Positions 1 to 7,717 of a stretch of 64,000 nt of DNA are shown here, one piece after another. The DNA is taken from positions 1-64,000 of the forward strand of contig JANXDS010000003.1 in assembly GCA_025059205.1 (NCBI GenBank), given 5' to 3'. This stretch comes from Aigarchaeota archaeon (GTDB lineage Archaea; Thermoproteota; Nitrososphaeria_A; Caldarchaeales; Wolframiiraptoraceae). The notes under the pieces were generated by a model. That model did not search any database and was not told the origin of the DNA. It worked only from the letters and a program-made list of their open reading frames with translations. The stretch's first letter is position 1. Every line of letters starts with the position of its first letter. A program made the position numbers and the translations under genes.

Positions 1-332
1 GAAAGTTTTTTCGAGACTTTCAAGCAACTCCCTGATGTTAACCGATCTTGAATCCGGAAAGGAATTGAAAGAGGCGGGTTTTACAGCGTGGACAGGCTTT
101 TGGAGCCTGCTTCTTGAATCCGGAAAGGAATTGAAAGGGAATTCGATAGTTCATCGGTGCGATAGAATAATTAGCTTGAATCCGGAAAGGAATTGAAAGT
201 TTTATTGTTTCAATCAATTGCTGCCATACTCTTTTCTCTTGAATCCGGAAAGGAATTGAAAGTGAAATATTTCAAGTAGGGATACCCCGATGTCGGCTTT
301 ACTGCCACTTGAATCCGGAAAGGAATTGAAAG
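1..332 (+). CRISPR. CRISPR array, leader-distal end (5 full repeats plus the tail of a sixth)
   Basis: A 25-base repeat that begins CTTGAATCCGG and ends GAATTGAAAG occurs without a mismatch at 47-71, 113-137, 175-199, 238-262 and 308-332; bases 1-5 (GAAAG) are the tail of another copy cut by the window edge. Spacers are 6-46, 72-112, 138-174, 200-237 and 263-307 (41, 41, 37, 38 and 45 bases) and share no obvious sequence. The 3' end GAATTGAAAG matches the type I-A-like repeats of Sulfolobales and Thermoproteales, so by analogy the leader lies to the left, outside the window, and the array is read rightwards. The last repeat is not degenerate. No cas gene is present in this window. Confidence 0.97.
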
Positions 333-539
333 AGCTTTCTCACACTATACTTCCTCAGCTCGAAGTCAACACCCCCTAAAATCCAAACATAACGAACTTG
401 AACGATAACGATGAGAAAGATGATCGGGCTGTATAACGTTCTGTTAACCAGTTAACTAGGGGTCGGCTCGGCTCTTCCTACATCACATTTCAGTCTGGGA
501 CGGCTGCCTCATTCCCCGTACGATTAGCATGTGAATGAC
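333..539. other. Gene-free stretch after the CRISPR array
   Basis: I see no open frame with coding character here on either strand. It holds a doubled GTTAAC (443-448 and 451-456, two bases apart) and a GGCTCGGCTC-like direct repeat near 465-475, with no clear role. The right end carries the promoter of the HIT gene. Confidence 0.6.
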
Positions 540-547
540 TTTATATT
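540..547 (+). promoter_or_regulatory. TATA box of the HIT gene
   Basis: TTTATATT is centred about 30 bases before the TTG at 574. This is the usual archaeal TATA-to-start distance for a leaderless transcript, and it argues against the in-frame ATG at 535, which lies upstream of the box. Confidence 0.55.
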
Positions 548-573
548 CTTTTAACCTCGTAAATAAAGCGGCC

Positions 574-1059
574 TTGAAGTGGTTATGGGCTCCCTGGCGC
601 ATGGCCTACATAAGCTCTGGCGGATCTAAGGAGTGCATCTTCTGCGCGAAAGGAGTATCTTCAAACGAGAGAGAGGACTTGGTCCTCTTCAAGGGTAAGA
701 GGTGCTTCGTACTGATGAACCTCTACCCGTACAACACCGGCCACCTCATGGTGGCGCCCTATAGGCATGTGGGCAACCTGACGGAGCTGGACGATTATGA
801 GCGGAACGAGCTAATGGAGCTTATAGTTAAGTCCATAGCAATTTTACAGAAGGTTCTGAACCCGGACGGTTTTAACGTAGGCGTAAACTTGGGAAGGGCC
901 GCCGGTGCTGGTATTGAAGGGCATGTCCACTTTCATATAGTTCCACGATGGTCTGGCGACACGAACTTCATGACCGTCGTGGGTGACGTGAAAGTAATGC
1001 CTGAGCTGCTGAGCGACACCTACGAAAAGCTCGTGGTACACTTCCTCAAAGAGAAATAG
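574..1059 (+). CDS. HIT-family nucleotide hydrolase/transferase
   Basis: Histidine-triad protein, expected to hydrolyse or transfer nucleoside phosphates (Ap4A/Fhit-like branch). The triad HVHFHIVPRW sits near residue 117 of 161, preceded by the usual N-terminal LWAPWRMAYI and a CIFC pair that is a zinc-ligand pattern in this branch. Start: the open frame reaches an ATG at 535, but family members begin just before LWAPWR, and the TATA box at 540-547 places the transcript start next to TTG 574, so I use TTG. The next gene follows after 21 bases on the same strand, so the two are probably cotranscribed. Substrate is not determined by sequence. Confidence 0.9.
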   Translation: MKWLWAPWRMAYISSGGSKECIFCAKGVSSNEREDLVLFKGKRCFVLMNLYPYNTGHLMVAPYRHVGNLTELDDYERNELMELIVKSIAILQKVLNPDGFNVGVNLGRAAGAGIEGHVHFHIVPRWSGDTNFMTVVGDVKVMPELLSDTYEKLVVHFLKEK

Positions 1060-1080
1060 ACGCCACCGGGAGATTCTGGA

Positions 1081-1731
1081 ATGGGAAAATTCAAGGCCAT
1101 AATATTCGACATCGACGCAACTATCTGCGACAACACCGAGAGGAAGAGAAGGGCGATCGAGCTAACGATGAACGTAGCGATCCCAGACGAAGTTTACTCG
1201 CGGATAAAGAAAAGAGGTTTTCCATACATCATAAAGGCACTCGGGTTCGAGCCTAGCGATGAACTCGTAAAAAAGGTTGAGAAATGCTTTCTCGAGAACG
1301 AGGTGCTCTACGTTCTGGACAGGCCGATAGAAGGTGCGGTCGAGACCCTTAATGTTTTAGCATCGAGCTATAGGATAGGGTATGTGACGGGTAGACCCAA
1401 AGAGCAGTTGGCTTTAGATTTCTTAAAAAGATACGGGTTTCCCATTGGTCCGGTATTGGCAAGGAGGATAGGCAGCGGCGAAGGTATGAGAAAGGTGGAA
1501 ATGTTCAGGGAGGTTCTCAGAAGACTCGAGGCGGAACCATCGGAAGCAGTCTCCGTTGGTGACATGCCTGAAGACGGTCTTGCTTCAAGAGCCGTAGGCA
1601 TGCTGTCCATAGGCGTTGCAGAATTTTCAACAGTCGATGTCGACGTCATGAGGAATAACTTCGACTACGTAATAGAGAGAATAACCGACCTCCCCAAATT
1701 CCTTGCGGATCTAGAAAGAGGCGATCTTTGA
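1081..1731 (+). CDS. HAD-superfamily hydrolase (phosphatase-like)
   Basis: Cytosolic haloacid-dehalogenase fold, 216 aa, probably a small-molecule phosphatase of the phosphoglycolate phosphatase-like group. Motif I is FDIDAT (catalytic Asp10 and Asp12), motif II is the VTGR threonine near residue 103, and motif IV is SVGDMPEDG near residue 157. An alpha-helical cap lies between motifs I and II. The ATG at 1081 follows GGGAGATTCTGG, a plausible ribosome site. Its 3' end overlaps the end of the convergent taw1 gene by 21 bases. The substrate cannot be read from the sequence. Confidence 0.85.
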   Translation: MGKFKAIIFDIDATICDNTERKRRAIELTMNVAIPDEVYSRIKKRGFPYIIKALGFEPSDELVKKVEKCFLENEVLYVLDRPIEGAVETLNVLASSYRIGYVTGRPKEQLALDFLKRYGFPIGPVLARRIGSGEGMRKVEMFREVLRRLEAEPSEAVSVGDMPEDGLASRAVGMLSIGVAEFSTVDVDVMRNNFDYVIERITDLPKFLADLERGDL

Positions 1732-2682
1732 TAATTCAACGTCGGGCCTAGCCAAAAGCACAACTCTGCTATCGAGATCCTCGGTTACCAACGTATAGCC
1801 TAGAAACCCTTTAAGTTCTTCGGCGAAAGCCGAGACTTCTTCCATGCTTGGCATAGCTTCTCTCGGTAACCTCTTTTGAGACTCGCCTACGTGCATGTAG
1901 GCTTTACACTCGACAAACTCTGGCATAGCGAGCTTTATTAAACTTGCATACTTTTCAGCGTATTTCATCGTGTAGTTTTTCACCAAAGTTAACCTCACAA
2001 CCCTCCTACAATCAAACGTGCTCATCAACTCCAGGCTTTTTACCGTTCTCTGCCAACTGTCTGTTATGAGCGGTCTCGTAACCTGTTTATGCGTCTCTTC
2101 ATCAGGCCCGTACAGACTTACGTAAAGGTTAGTGGGCAAAGTTTCGAGCTCCCTGAGCACCTCGGGCATCGTACCGTTCGTTACGAGGAATGTCGTCATG
2201 CCTCTTAGCTTGGCCTCCTTTATCAAATCGGAAAGGTAAGGATAGAGTGTAGGCTCACCGTCCAACGATATGGCAATGTGTTTTGGGTCAACAGCCTCGT
2301 TAAACCTTTGAATGGTAACTTTGGGGTTGCCCTTGAAACCCGAAAGGAGTTCCCGTTGTGCCGCTATGCAACCGTCAAGTATCGTCTTGGGCTCGTCCCA
2401 ATCCCCGCCATACGGGCTAACTCTGTTTATACTATGGAAGCGCCAGCAAAATATGCACATCATGTTGCAGTATTGAAGCGTCGGCGTCATTTGAATGCAT
2501 CTGTGACTCCTTATACCGTACCACCTCTTATAGCAGAACTTACCACCTTTCAACGCAATCTTCGTCCAATGACAGACCTTCACGGCGGAATGTCTGCCTA
2601 CTATCCTGTATCCTGCCTTCTTAAACTTCTCCAATGCCTTAAGTTCATCCCTAGACGGTCTATGTATCGGGATCGTCGACAT
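1711..2682 (-). CDS. taw1: tRNA 4-demethylwyosine synthase (Taw1/TYW1-like), radical SAM
   Basis: Radical-SAM enzyme of wyosine biosynthesis: condenses N1-methylguanosine-37 of tRNA-Phe with pyruvate to give the tricyclic imG-14 base. The radical-SAM cluster motif is CNMMCIFCW (residues about 73-80). Upstream lie three further cysteines (VCHW, KFCYK, HRCIQ) spaced about 12 apart, the ligands of the second 4Fe-4S cluster of the archaeal family. Length 323 aa is normal for stand-alone archaeal Taw1 without flavodoxin domain. ISLDGEPTLYPYL and FLVTNGT are the usual strand motifs of the barrel. Reads towards and overlaps the HAD gene end. Confidence 0.93.
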   Translation of the reverse strand: MSTIPIHRPSRDELKALEKFKKAGYRIVGRHSAVKVCHWTKIALKGGKFCYKRWYGIRSHRCIQMTPTLQYCNMMCIFCWRFHSINRVSPYGGDWDEPKTILDGCIAAQRELLSGFKGNPKVTIQRFNEAVDPKHIAISLDGEPTLYPYLSDLIKEAKLRGMTTFLVTNGTMPEVLRELETLPTNLYVSLYGPDEETHKQVTRPLITDSWQRTVKSLELMSTFDCRRVVRLTLVKNYTMKYAEKYASLIKLAMPEFVECKAYMHVGESQKRLPREAMPSMEEVSAFAEELKGFLGYTLVTEDLDSRVVLLARPDVELSKIASF

Positions 2683-2775
2683 CTAAGATTTACTACGGGC
2701 CCGGTAGCATATATGCTTAACAAGGGATAGATTTATACGACTAATGATGGCGATAAAGGTCGAGGTGTATAGAGT

Positions 2776-3888
2776 TTGAAGATAACTGATGTGAGGCTTG
2801 TGTCGCTATACTCGCCCCTTAAGGAACCCATGAGGTTATCCGTCGGAACGCTTGAAAAAAGGCCGTTTGCCCTCGTTGAGGTTCATACGGATGAGGGCAT
2901 AATCGGCCTTGGGGAGACCTTTGTGAACTTTCCACCGTGGTCGATTGAAGAGAGGAGAGTGACGCTCGAGAACGTTAAAAAGCTAATTTTGGGCGAAGAC
3001 CCTACGAATGTCGAGGTCATATGGAAAAAGATGTACGCATCGTTAGTGAAGATGGGTCTTCAGGGCGGTTGTAAGGGTGCTATAATACAGGTGATCAGCG
3101 GGATAGATATAGCCCTTTGGGACCTACTTGGAAAGATAAAAAATCAACCTATATGCAATCTCATATCAAACAATCCAAAGCAGAAATTAAGGCTCTATGC
3201 AACAGGGCTTAGCGCTAGTGACCCGGTAGGGCATGCAAAGAAGTTGGTGTCACAAGGATACGACACCCTGAAGCTTAGGATAGGATTCGACCCCGAGAAG
3301 GACGTTGAGCTTGTGAGAAGCGTAAGGGAGGCCGTAGGCAAAGATATCAGACTGATCGCAGACGCAAACATGGCTTGGGATTACGAAAAGGCGTTAGATA
3401 TGGCGAAGAGGCTAGAAAAGTATGAACTCTTTTGGCTCGAAGAACCGATTATGTGCGATGACCTAGACGGTATGTCAAGGCTTGCATCAGAACTCACCAC
3501 CTGGATCGGCGCCGGAGAGAATGCATATGGTTTGGCCGAGTTTGAAAGAATGGTTAAGAAAAGGGCCGCTGACGTTCTTATGCCAGATGTCAGCAAGACC
3601 GGTGGTATAACTGAAAGTATTAGGATAGCCAAGTTAATAAGCTCTAATGGTCTGCCGTTCTCACCACACTTTTACGGCTCCGAAGTTGGATTTGCGGCGA
3701 CCTTGCATTTTGTTGCAGCAACTGAGGGGTGCTTGATAGTTCAAAGAGACATATCAGACGTACCTCTCTTCAAGGATATGCTGAAGGAACCCATAAAGAT
3801 AGACGACGGTTATGCTGAAGTGCCCAAGGGTCCCGGCTTAGGTATAGAGATAAATTGGGAAAAGTTAGAAAAGTACCGTGTAAGCTAA
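2776..3888 (+). CDS. Enolase-superfamily enzyme (mandelate racemase/muconate lactonizing type)
   Basis: 370 aa with the N-terminal capping domain followed by a TIM barrel. Metal ligands are visible as DANMAWD (Asp about 195), LEEP (Glu about 221) and GAGEN (Glu about 247). Acid/base candidates are KLRIG (Lys about 165) and SPHFYG (His about 297), the K plus H arrangement of the mandelate racemase subgroup. It would abstract the alpha proton of a carboxylate substrate, likely a sugar acid dehydration, but specificity is unknown. TTG start at 2776: GAGGTG at 2762-2767 is 8 bases upstream and a TATA-like TTTATA lies near 2729-2735. Confidence 0.88.
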   Translation: MKITDVRLVSLYSPLKEPMRLSVGTLEKRPFALVEVHTDEGIIGLGETFVNFPPWSIEERRVTLENVKKLILGEDPTNVEVIWKKMYASLVKMGLQGGCKGAIIQVISGIDIALWDLLGKIKNQPICNLISNNPKQKLRLYATGLSASDPVGHAKKLVSQGYDTLKLRIGFDPEKDVELVRSVREAVGKDIRLIADANMAWDYEKALDMAKRLEKYELFWLEEPIMCDDLDGMSRLASELTTWIGAGENAYGLAEFERMVKKRAADVLMPDVSKTGGITESIRIAKLISSNGLPFSPHFYGSEVGFAATLHFVAATEGCLIVQRDISDVPLFKDMLKEPIKIDDGYAEVPKGPGLGIEINWEKLEKYRVS

Positions 3889-3910
3889 ACGATCACTACT
3901 TTCTCAAAAA

Positions 3911-4705
3911 TTATTTTATGTTATCGAAAATTTCCATAAGTTCCCTCAGCAGCATATCGTTAGCAGCAGCCACGTACCTAATATCTCCTTTGTAGAACAG
4001 GTCTAAGTTTTCCAGCGGCCCCTCCAGACATTTAACAGCACCGCCCGCTCGCATTACTATATACGTTGCAGCCGCCATATCGACGACTCTGACACCGCAT
4101 AGAGCAAGAAAGCAGTCTAATCTTCCACAACCTACGTATGCAGTCTCAAGGGCTGCAGAACCCATAAACCTCGCATAACAAGCCTTCGAGACAACACGTT
4201 CGGCGAACAGTGACAACCTTTCATCTTGCTTGAAAACCTTTAGGTCGAATGATATCATGGCTTCATTTAACGAGTTTACTTCTGATGGTCTGACCGGCTT
4301 ACCGTTAAGGTACACGCTCTTTTCGTCCGCTATTATAACCTCACCGTTAACCAAGTTGATTATACCAGCGGCGATTATGTCTGAAAACTTCCTACCTTTA
4401 GATATCGCTATGGCCGCGGAGTAAAAAGGTAGGTTTTGTTTCAGGTTCACAGTTCCGTCCACCGGGTCCACTACAGCCAAGTACTCGAAGTCGTCCGCAT
4501 CGCCAACGAATCCTGCCTCCTCGCTAATTATCGTTACGTTTGGTATAGCGCTACTTAATACGTCAATTATGGCCCTTTCGGATGCAACGTCAGCCACAGT
4601 GGATACGTCGCCGAAGGCACCAGTGCCTAGTTCGCGTCCTTTGTCTTCTAAGCTACTCACTATTACTTTTGCCGCTTCTAATGCCCTTCTTATTATTAAT
4701 TCCAA
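3911..4705 (-). CDS. suhB: Inositol monophosphatase-family phosphatase
   Basis: Lithium-sensitive Mg-dependent phosphatase family; archaeal members act as inositol-1-phosphatase and often also as fructose-1,6-bisphosphatase. EEAG (Glu about 71), DPVDGTVN (about 90-97) and VVDMAAA (about 207) give the metal-binding carboxylates. 264 aa is the usual size. Starts with TTG at 4705. It lies 15 bases downstream of the 2-hydroxyacid dehydrogenase on the same strand, so the two likely share a transcript. Role, either in gluconeogenesis or in inositol lipid/solute synthesis, is open. Confidence 0.88.
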   Translation of the reverse strand: MELIIRRALEAAKVIVSSLEDKGRELGTGAFGDVSTVADVASERAIIDVLSSAIPNVTIISEEAGFVGDADDFEYLAVVDPVDGTVNLKQNLPFYSAAIAISKGRKFSDIIAAGIINLVNGEVIIADEKSVYLNGKPVRPSEVNSLNEAMISFDLKVFKQDERLSLFAERVVSKACYARFMGSAALETAYVGCGRLDCFLALCGVRVVDMAAATYIVMRAGGAVKCLEGPLENLDLFYKGDIRYVAAANDMLLRELMEIFDNIK

Positions 4706-4720
4706 TTTGGGGTCTCTTTC

Positions 4721-5725
4721 CTAAATCACTTTAACTTTGTTAAGCGGCCTAATTTTCATGACGTCCGGGTTGAACAACGAGAGCGGCTGCTCACCTTTCA
4801 AGACCTTGATAATATTCAACGCACCTGTCTCCGCCATCGCATACCTTGACTCGTACGTCGCATTGCCTATGTGGGGCGTTAAGACTACGTTTGGAAGCTT
4901 CAGTAATGGGCTATCCATGGGCAATGGCTCAATCTCGAAAACATCGAGTCCTGCACCAGCTATCCAGCCCTCCTGCAATGCCTTTATCAACGCTTTCTCA
5001 TCTACGACGGCCCCCCTTGAGGTGTTTATTAGGAACGCTGTCTTCTTCATCATTCTAAGCCTCTCTTCGTTTAGGAGATGATACGTTTCCTTGGACAGGA
5101 ATACGTGTATAGAGACGAAATCTGATGTCTTTAGAAGTTCCTCAAGGCTAACGAACTTTATCCCGAGTTCTTCTTCGGCCTTTTGATTCCTGACGATATC
5201 GTAGTAAATTAGGTTCATACCAAACGCTTTTGCTCTTACGGCCGTCGCATAACCTATCTTACCCAGACCAATTATACCTAATGTCTTGCCCCTAAGTTCC
5301 GCTCCCAGCATCATGAATGGTGTCCATTGGATCTTCCAATTCCCTTCCCTGATGTATTTGTCGCCTTCAACTATCCTCCTAGCAACCGCAAGCATAAGAC
5401 CTATGGCGACTTCAGATACGGGCTCAGATGCCGCAGGAGAATTTGTAACGTATATTCCTTTGGATGTGGCGTATGCCACATCTATGTGGTCAACACCTGC
5501 CGTAATAGTGCCTATGACTCTAAGGTCTGGTGCGGCATCTATTACCTCTTTATTTACCTTAGCTGTCAAATGGCAAAGTATCGCTTGAACATCTTTCACG
5601 CTTTTTACAAACTCTTCGTGCGGTATCGGTTCATCCTTCTCCCTGTAGATCACTTCGCACTCTTTTTTCAAAATTTCTATGCCAGATTCCGGTATCCTGT
5701 TAGTGACGAACACCCTTGGTTTCAT
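4721..5725 (-). CDS. D-isomer 2-hydroxyacid dehydrogenase (glyoxylate/hydroxypyruvate reductase-like)
   Basis: NAD(P)-dependent reductase of 2-oxoacids. The cofactor loop GIIGLGKIG (about 151-159), substrate arginine in NTSRGAVVDE (about 233), Glu in the region AGAGLDVFEIEPLP and catalytic His in LTPHIGNAT (about 284) are all present. 334 aa fits glyoxylate or phosphoglycerate-type reductases without an ACT domain, so serine-pathway SerA is less likely than GyaR-like activity. The gene starts at ATG 5725 behind an AT-rich promoter. First gene of a two-gene unit with the inositol-phosphatase-like gene. Confidence 0.9.
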   Translation of the reverse strand: MKPRVFVTNRIPESGIEILKKECEVIYREKDEPIPHEEFVKSVKDVQAILCHLTAKVNKEVIDAAPDLRVIGTITAGVDHIDVAYATSKGIYVTNSPAASEPVSEVAIGLMLAVARRIVEGDKYIREGNWKIQWTPFMMLGAELRGKTLGIIGLGKIGYATAVRAKAFGMNLIYYDIVRNQKAEEELGIKFVSLEELLKTSDFVSIHVFLSKETYHLLNEERLRMMKKTAFLINTSRGAVVDEKALIKALQEGWIAGAGLDVFEIEPLPMDSPLLKLPNVVLTPHIGNATYESRYAMAETGALNIIKVLKGEQPLSLFNPDVMKIRPLNKVKVI

Positions 5726-5793
5726 GTTTGTTTCAAAAGTTTTAGTTAAATATAAAAGTTAAATAAATTAATTTTAAACTATGAGGGGGTGTT

Positions 5794-6069
5794 TCATATA
5801 CGCCCTCGTTTTAGAAGTTTTTCCACGTTTTTCGAAAGTTCTGGCCACCTTTTTCTGATTTCCGCCTCGATTATTTTAGCTATTTCGTCACTTATGCTGT
5901 AACGTGGTAAGAGGCTTTTCTTATAGTTGAAGATTGCGGCCGAGAGTGGTGAGTAGAATGTAAGCCTCGGTTGCTTCATGGCCAGCTTTATCGCCTCAGC
6001 TAAGAATTTCTTATTTAGCTTCTCTTGTTTTTTATTCGAAGTGTTTTGTTTCGTGGTTCGTTGCTTCAT
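5794..6069 (-). CDS. Small lysine-rich protein, unknown family
   Basis: 91 aa, strongly basic. The first 25 residues are K/Q/T/N-rich and probably disordered. The rest contains PRLTFYSPLSAAIF and a predicted helical C-terminus with DEIAKIIEAEIRKRWPEL. I do not recognise the family. Start: the frame opens at GTG 6081, but AGAAGGTG (6086-6079) is a good ribosome site for ATG 6069, 9-11 bases on. The TATA box inside the operator-like element at 6113-6130 puts transcription start near 6092, again favouring ATG 6069. It sits behind paired repeat elements, so an autoregulated DNA-binding protein is possible but is only inference. Confidence 0.65.
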   Translation of the reverse strand: MKQRTTKQNTSNKKQEKLNKKFLAEAIKLAMKQPRLTFYSPLSAAIFNYKKSLLPRYSISDEIAKIIEAEIRKRWPELSKNVEKLLKRGRI

Positions 6070-6077
6070 TTGCGTTT

Positions 6078-6305
6078 TCACCTTCTACTTATTTTTGCTA
6101 AAGTTTCTTGAAAGTTATAAGGTTTACCTTCAAACGTAGATGGTAAACCAATTAATTCAAGAACTATTGCAAATCGACTGCAGGTGAATAGTATAGCATG
6201 GTTTAATTCAACGTGCTGTGAATTAGCCCCCAATTCAAACGTCTGTATCACCCTAAGGTCCTCGGAAAACCGTCTTTTTTGCATTTTTTGGCGGGGTTTT
6301 GACAC
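6078..6305 (-). CDS. Doubtful 75-aa open frame
   Basis: An open frame from GTG 6305 to the TGA at 6078. It lacks a convincing ribosome site, its composition is unlike the neighbours, and its codons for IGLPSTFEGKPYN are formed by the operator-like repeats at 6116-6149. I think it is more likely leader or intergenic sequence than a gene. Confidence 0.2.
   Translation of the reverse strand: MSKPRQKMQKRRFSEDLRVIQTFELGANSQHVELNHAILFTCSRFAIVLELIGLPSTFEGKPYNFQETLAKISRR
6113..6150 (-). promoter_or_regulatory. Promoter with paired GGTAAACC elements, proximal copy
   Basis: Read on the minus strand, AAGGTAAACCTTATA (6130-6116) fuses a GGTAAACC box to the TATA box of the small basic gene; a second box in opposite orientation is at 6142-6149, 21 bases away (two helical turns). 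The element covers the BRE/TATA position, so a protein bound here would be expected to block TBP/TFB. Confidence 0.55.
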
Positions 6306-6409
6306 AAATCGGTTGGGGAATCGTACATTCGTAAAAATAATGCAACCCTTGATGAATTAAGCGTAAAGGTGTTTGTCGTATGTTTTTTGTGTTGGTATGC
6401 TTTGTCAAT
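6306..6409. other. Non-coding stretch between the doubtful frame and the distal paired elements
   Basis: About 100 bases of AT-rich sequence between the doubtful 75-aa frame and the distal element pair. A 26-codon frame beginning ATG TAC GAT on the minus strand can be read but has no ribosome site. I see no other signal. Confidence 0.4.
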
Positions 6410-6440
6410 GGTTTACCTAAAAAGGTATAAGGTTTACCTT
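6410..6440 (-). promoter_or_regulatory. Promoter with paired GGTAAACC elements, distal copy
   Basis: The same 15 bases (AAGGTAAACCTTATA on the minus strand, 6440-6426) recur exactly, 310 bases from the first copy, with a second GGTAAACC box at 6417-6410, again offset by 21 bases. The element overlaps the purA stop codon. Transcription from this TATA would run through 6400-6082. Confidence 0.5.
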
Positions 6441-7714
6441 ATAATTGTTTCAAACCTTTCTGCACCAATCGACAAATACTTGATCGGACGTGCCAGAAGT
6501 TTTTCCAGAAATGTTACGTAATCCCTTAGCTGCTTTGGAAGAACATCAAAGTTTCCCTTAAGCGCCTCGCTTTTTTCTTCCTTTGAAAGATCCCTCCAAC
6601 CTTCCATCTCGACGTAAACAGGTTTACATCTTTCTAGCACATATAGCGAACTTGGGAAGTTTTTGATTTCTTGACCGTTAAATTCGTAAGCCAAACAGAC
6701 CTTAACTGGATCTATACCAGAAAGACAGTCAACTTTCGTCATGGCGATGGAAGTGACACCATTTAGCATTATCGAATACCTTACAGCTACTGCGTCAAAC
6801 CAACCCACTCTTCTGGGTCTCCCGGTTGAGGTTCCATATTCTTTACCTCTCTCCCTTATTATTGAGGCTACAGGTTCTTCTATCTCTGTTGGAAACGGAC
6901 CTTTGCCGACCCTCGTAGTATACGCCTTAGTTACGCCTATGACCTCATCAACTCTCTTCGGACCTATACCCACGCTACTGCATGCAGCTCCTGCCGTCGT
7001 GTTAGAGGACGTGACGAAAGGGTAGGTTCCGTGGTCTATATCCAATAGCGTCCCTTGAGCCCCTTCTAATATGACAAGCCCTCCCCGCTCTAACGCCTCG
7101 TTAACAAGAAGCGACACGTCTCCGACATATTTTCCTAGCTTTAAAGAAACTTCATAAAGAAACTGGGTTACACGTTCTGCGTTCAAATCTACATGTACGT
7201 TATAGACGTTAGATAGGAGGGCTTTTGTTATATCTAAAACCCTTTCGATCCTAGGCTTGATGAACTCTATCTCAAGCAAATCAGAGAATCTTATACCTAC
7301 CCTCGCAGACTTGTAGGTATAAGCGGGGCCTATCCCTTTTTTAGTTGTTCCGATGCCCTTGCCAGACGACTCTTCCGCCTCATCTAACATCTTATAAACG
7401 TCCAACACTATGTGCGCCTTGCCGTCTATCGTCAGCTTAGGTTGTATGCCCTCCCTGTTTAACGATTCCAATTCGTCAAGAAGCTTTACGGGGTCTATAA
7501 CCATGCCTGAGGCAAGGCAGACGTGCTTGCCCCTAAGCGCGGCGACTGGTAGGTGATGAAACCTGTAAGTCTTCCCATTAAGGATAACAGTATGACCTGC
7601 ATTGGCACCGCCTTGGTATCTTACTGCCAAGTCCGCGTTTTCCGATATAAAGTCCACGATCTTGCCTTTACCCTCATCGCCCCATTGGAGACCAATGATT
7701 ATTATAACCGGCAT
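6434..7714 (-). CDS. purA: Adenylosuccinate synthetase
   Basis: First committed step from IMP to AMP: IMP + aspartate + GTP to adenylosuccinate. N-terminal GLQWGDEGKGKIVD (P-loop-like, catalytic Asp), GGANAGHTV (catalytic His), GTTKKGIGP (IMP loop) and the C-terminal TSTGRPRRVGWFD arginine loop are present. 426 aa is the full bacterial/eukaryotic length rather than the ~340-aa archaeal short form. Four bases downstream of guaB, so both branches from IMP are encoded together. ATG start at 7714. The stop codon lies within a GGTAAACC element. Confidence 0.97.
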   Translation of the reverse strand: MPVIIIIGLQWGDEGKGKIVDFISENADLAVRYQGGANAGHTVILNGKTYRFHHLPVAALRGKHVCLASGMVIDPVKLLDELESLNREGIQPKLTIDGKAHIVLDVYKMLDEAEESSGKGIGTTKKGIGPAYTYKSARVGIRFSDLLEIEFIKPRIERVLDITKALLSNVYNVHVDLNAERVTQFLYEVSLKLGKYVGDVSLLVNEALERGGLVILEGAQGTLLDIDHGTYPFVTSSNTTAGAACSSVGIGPKRVDEVIGVTKAYTTRVGKGPFPTEIEEPVASIIRERGKEYGTSTGRPRRVGWFDAVAVRYSIMLNGVTSIAMTKVDCLSGIDPVKVCLAYEFNGQEIKNFPSSLYVLERCKPVYVEMEGWRDLSKEEKSEALKGNFDVLPKQLRDYVTFLEKLLARPIKYLSIGAERFETIIR

Positions 7715-7717
7715 TGT

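Noticed and set aside
1368-1649. Minus-strand ORF inside the HAD gene, and many other ORFs inside genes (for example 35596-36510, 12138-12611).
   Set aside because: They are mirror frames of conserved genes with low-complexity Ser/Pro/Thr composition and no ribosome sites.
6078-6305. 75-aa ORF between purA and the small basic gene.
   Set aside because: No ribosome site, composition unlike neighbours, and part of the codons are just the operator-like repeats.
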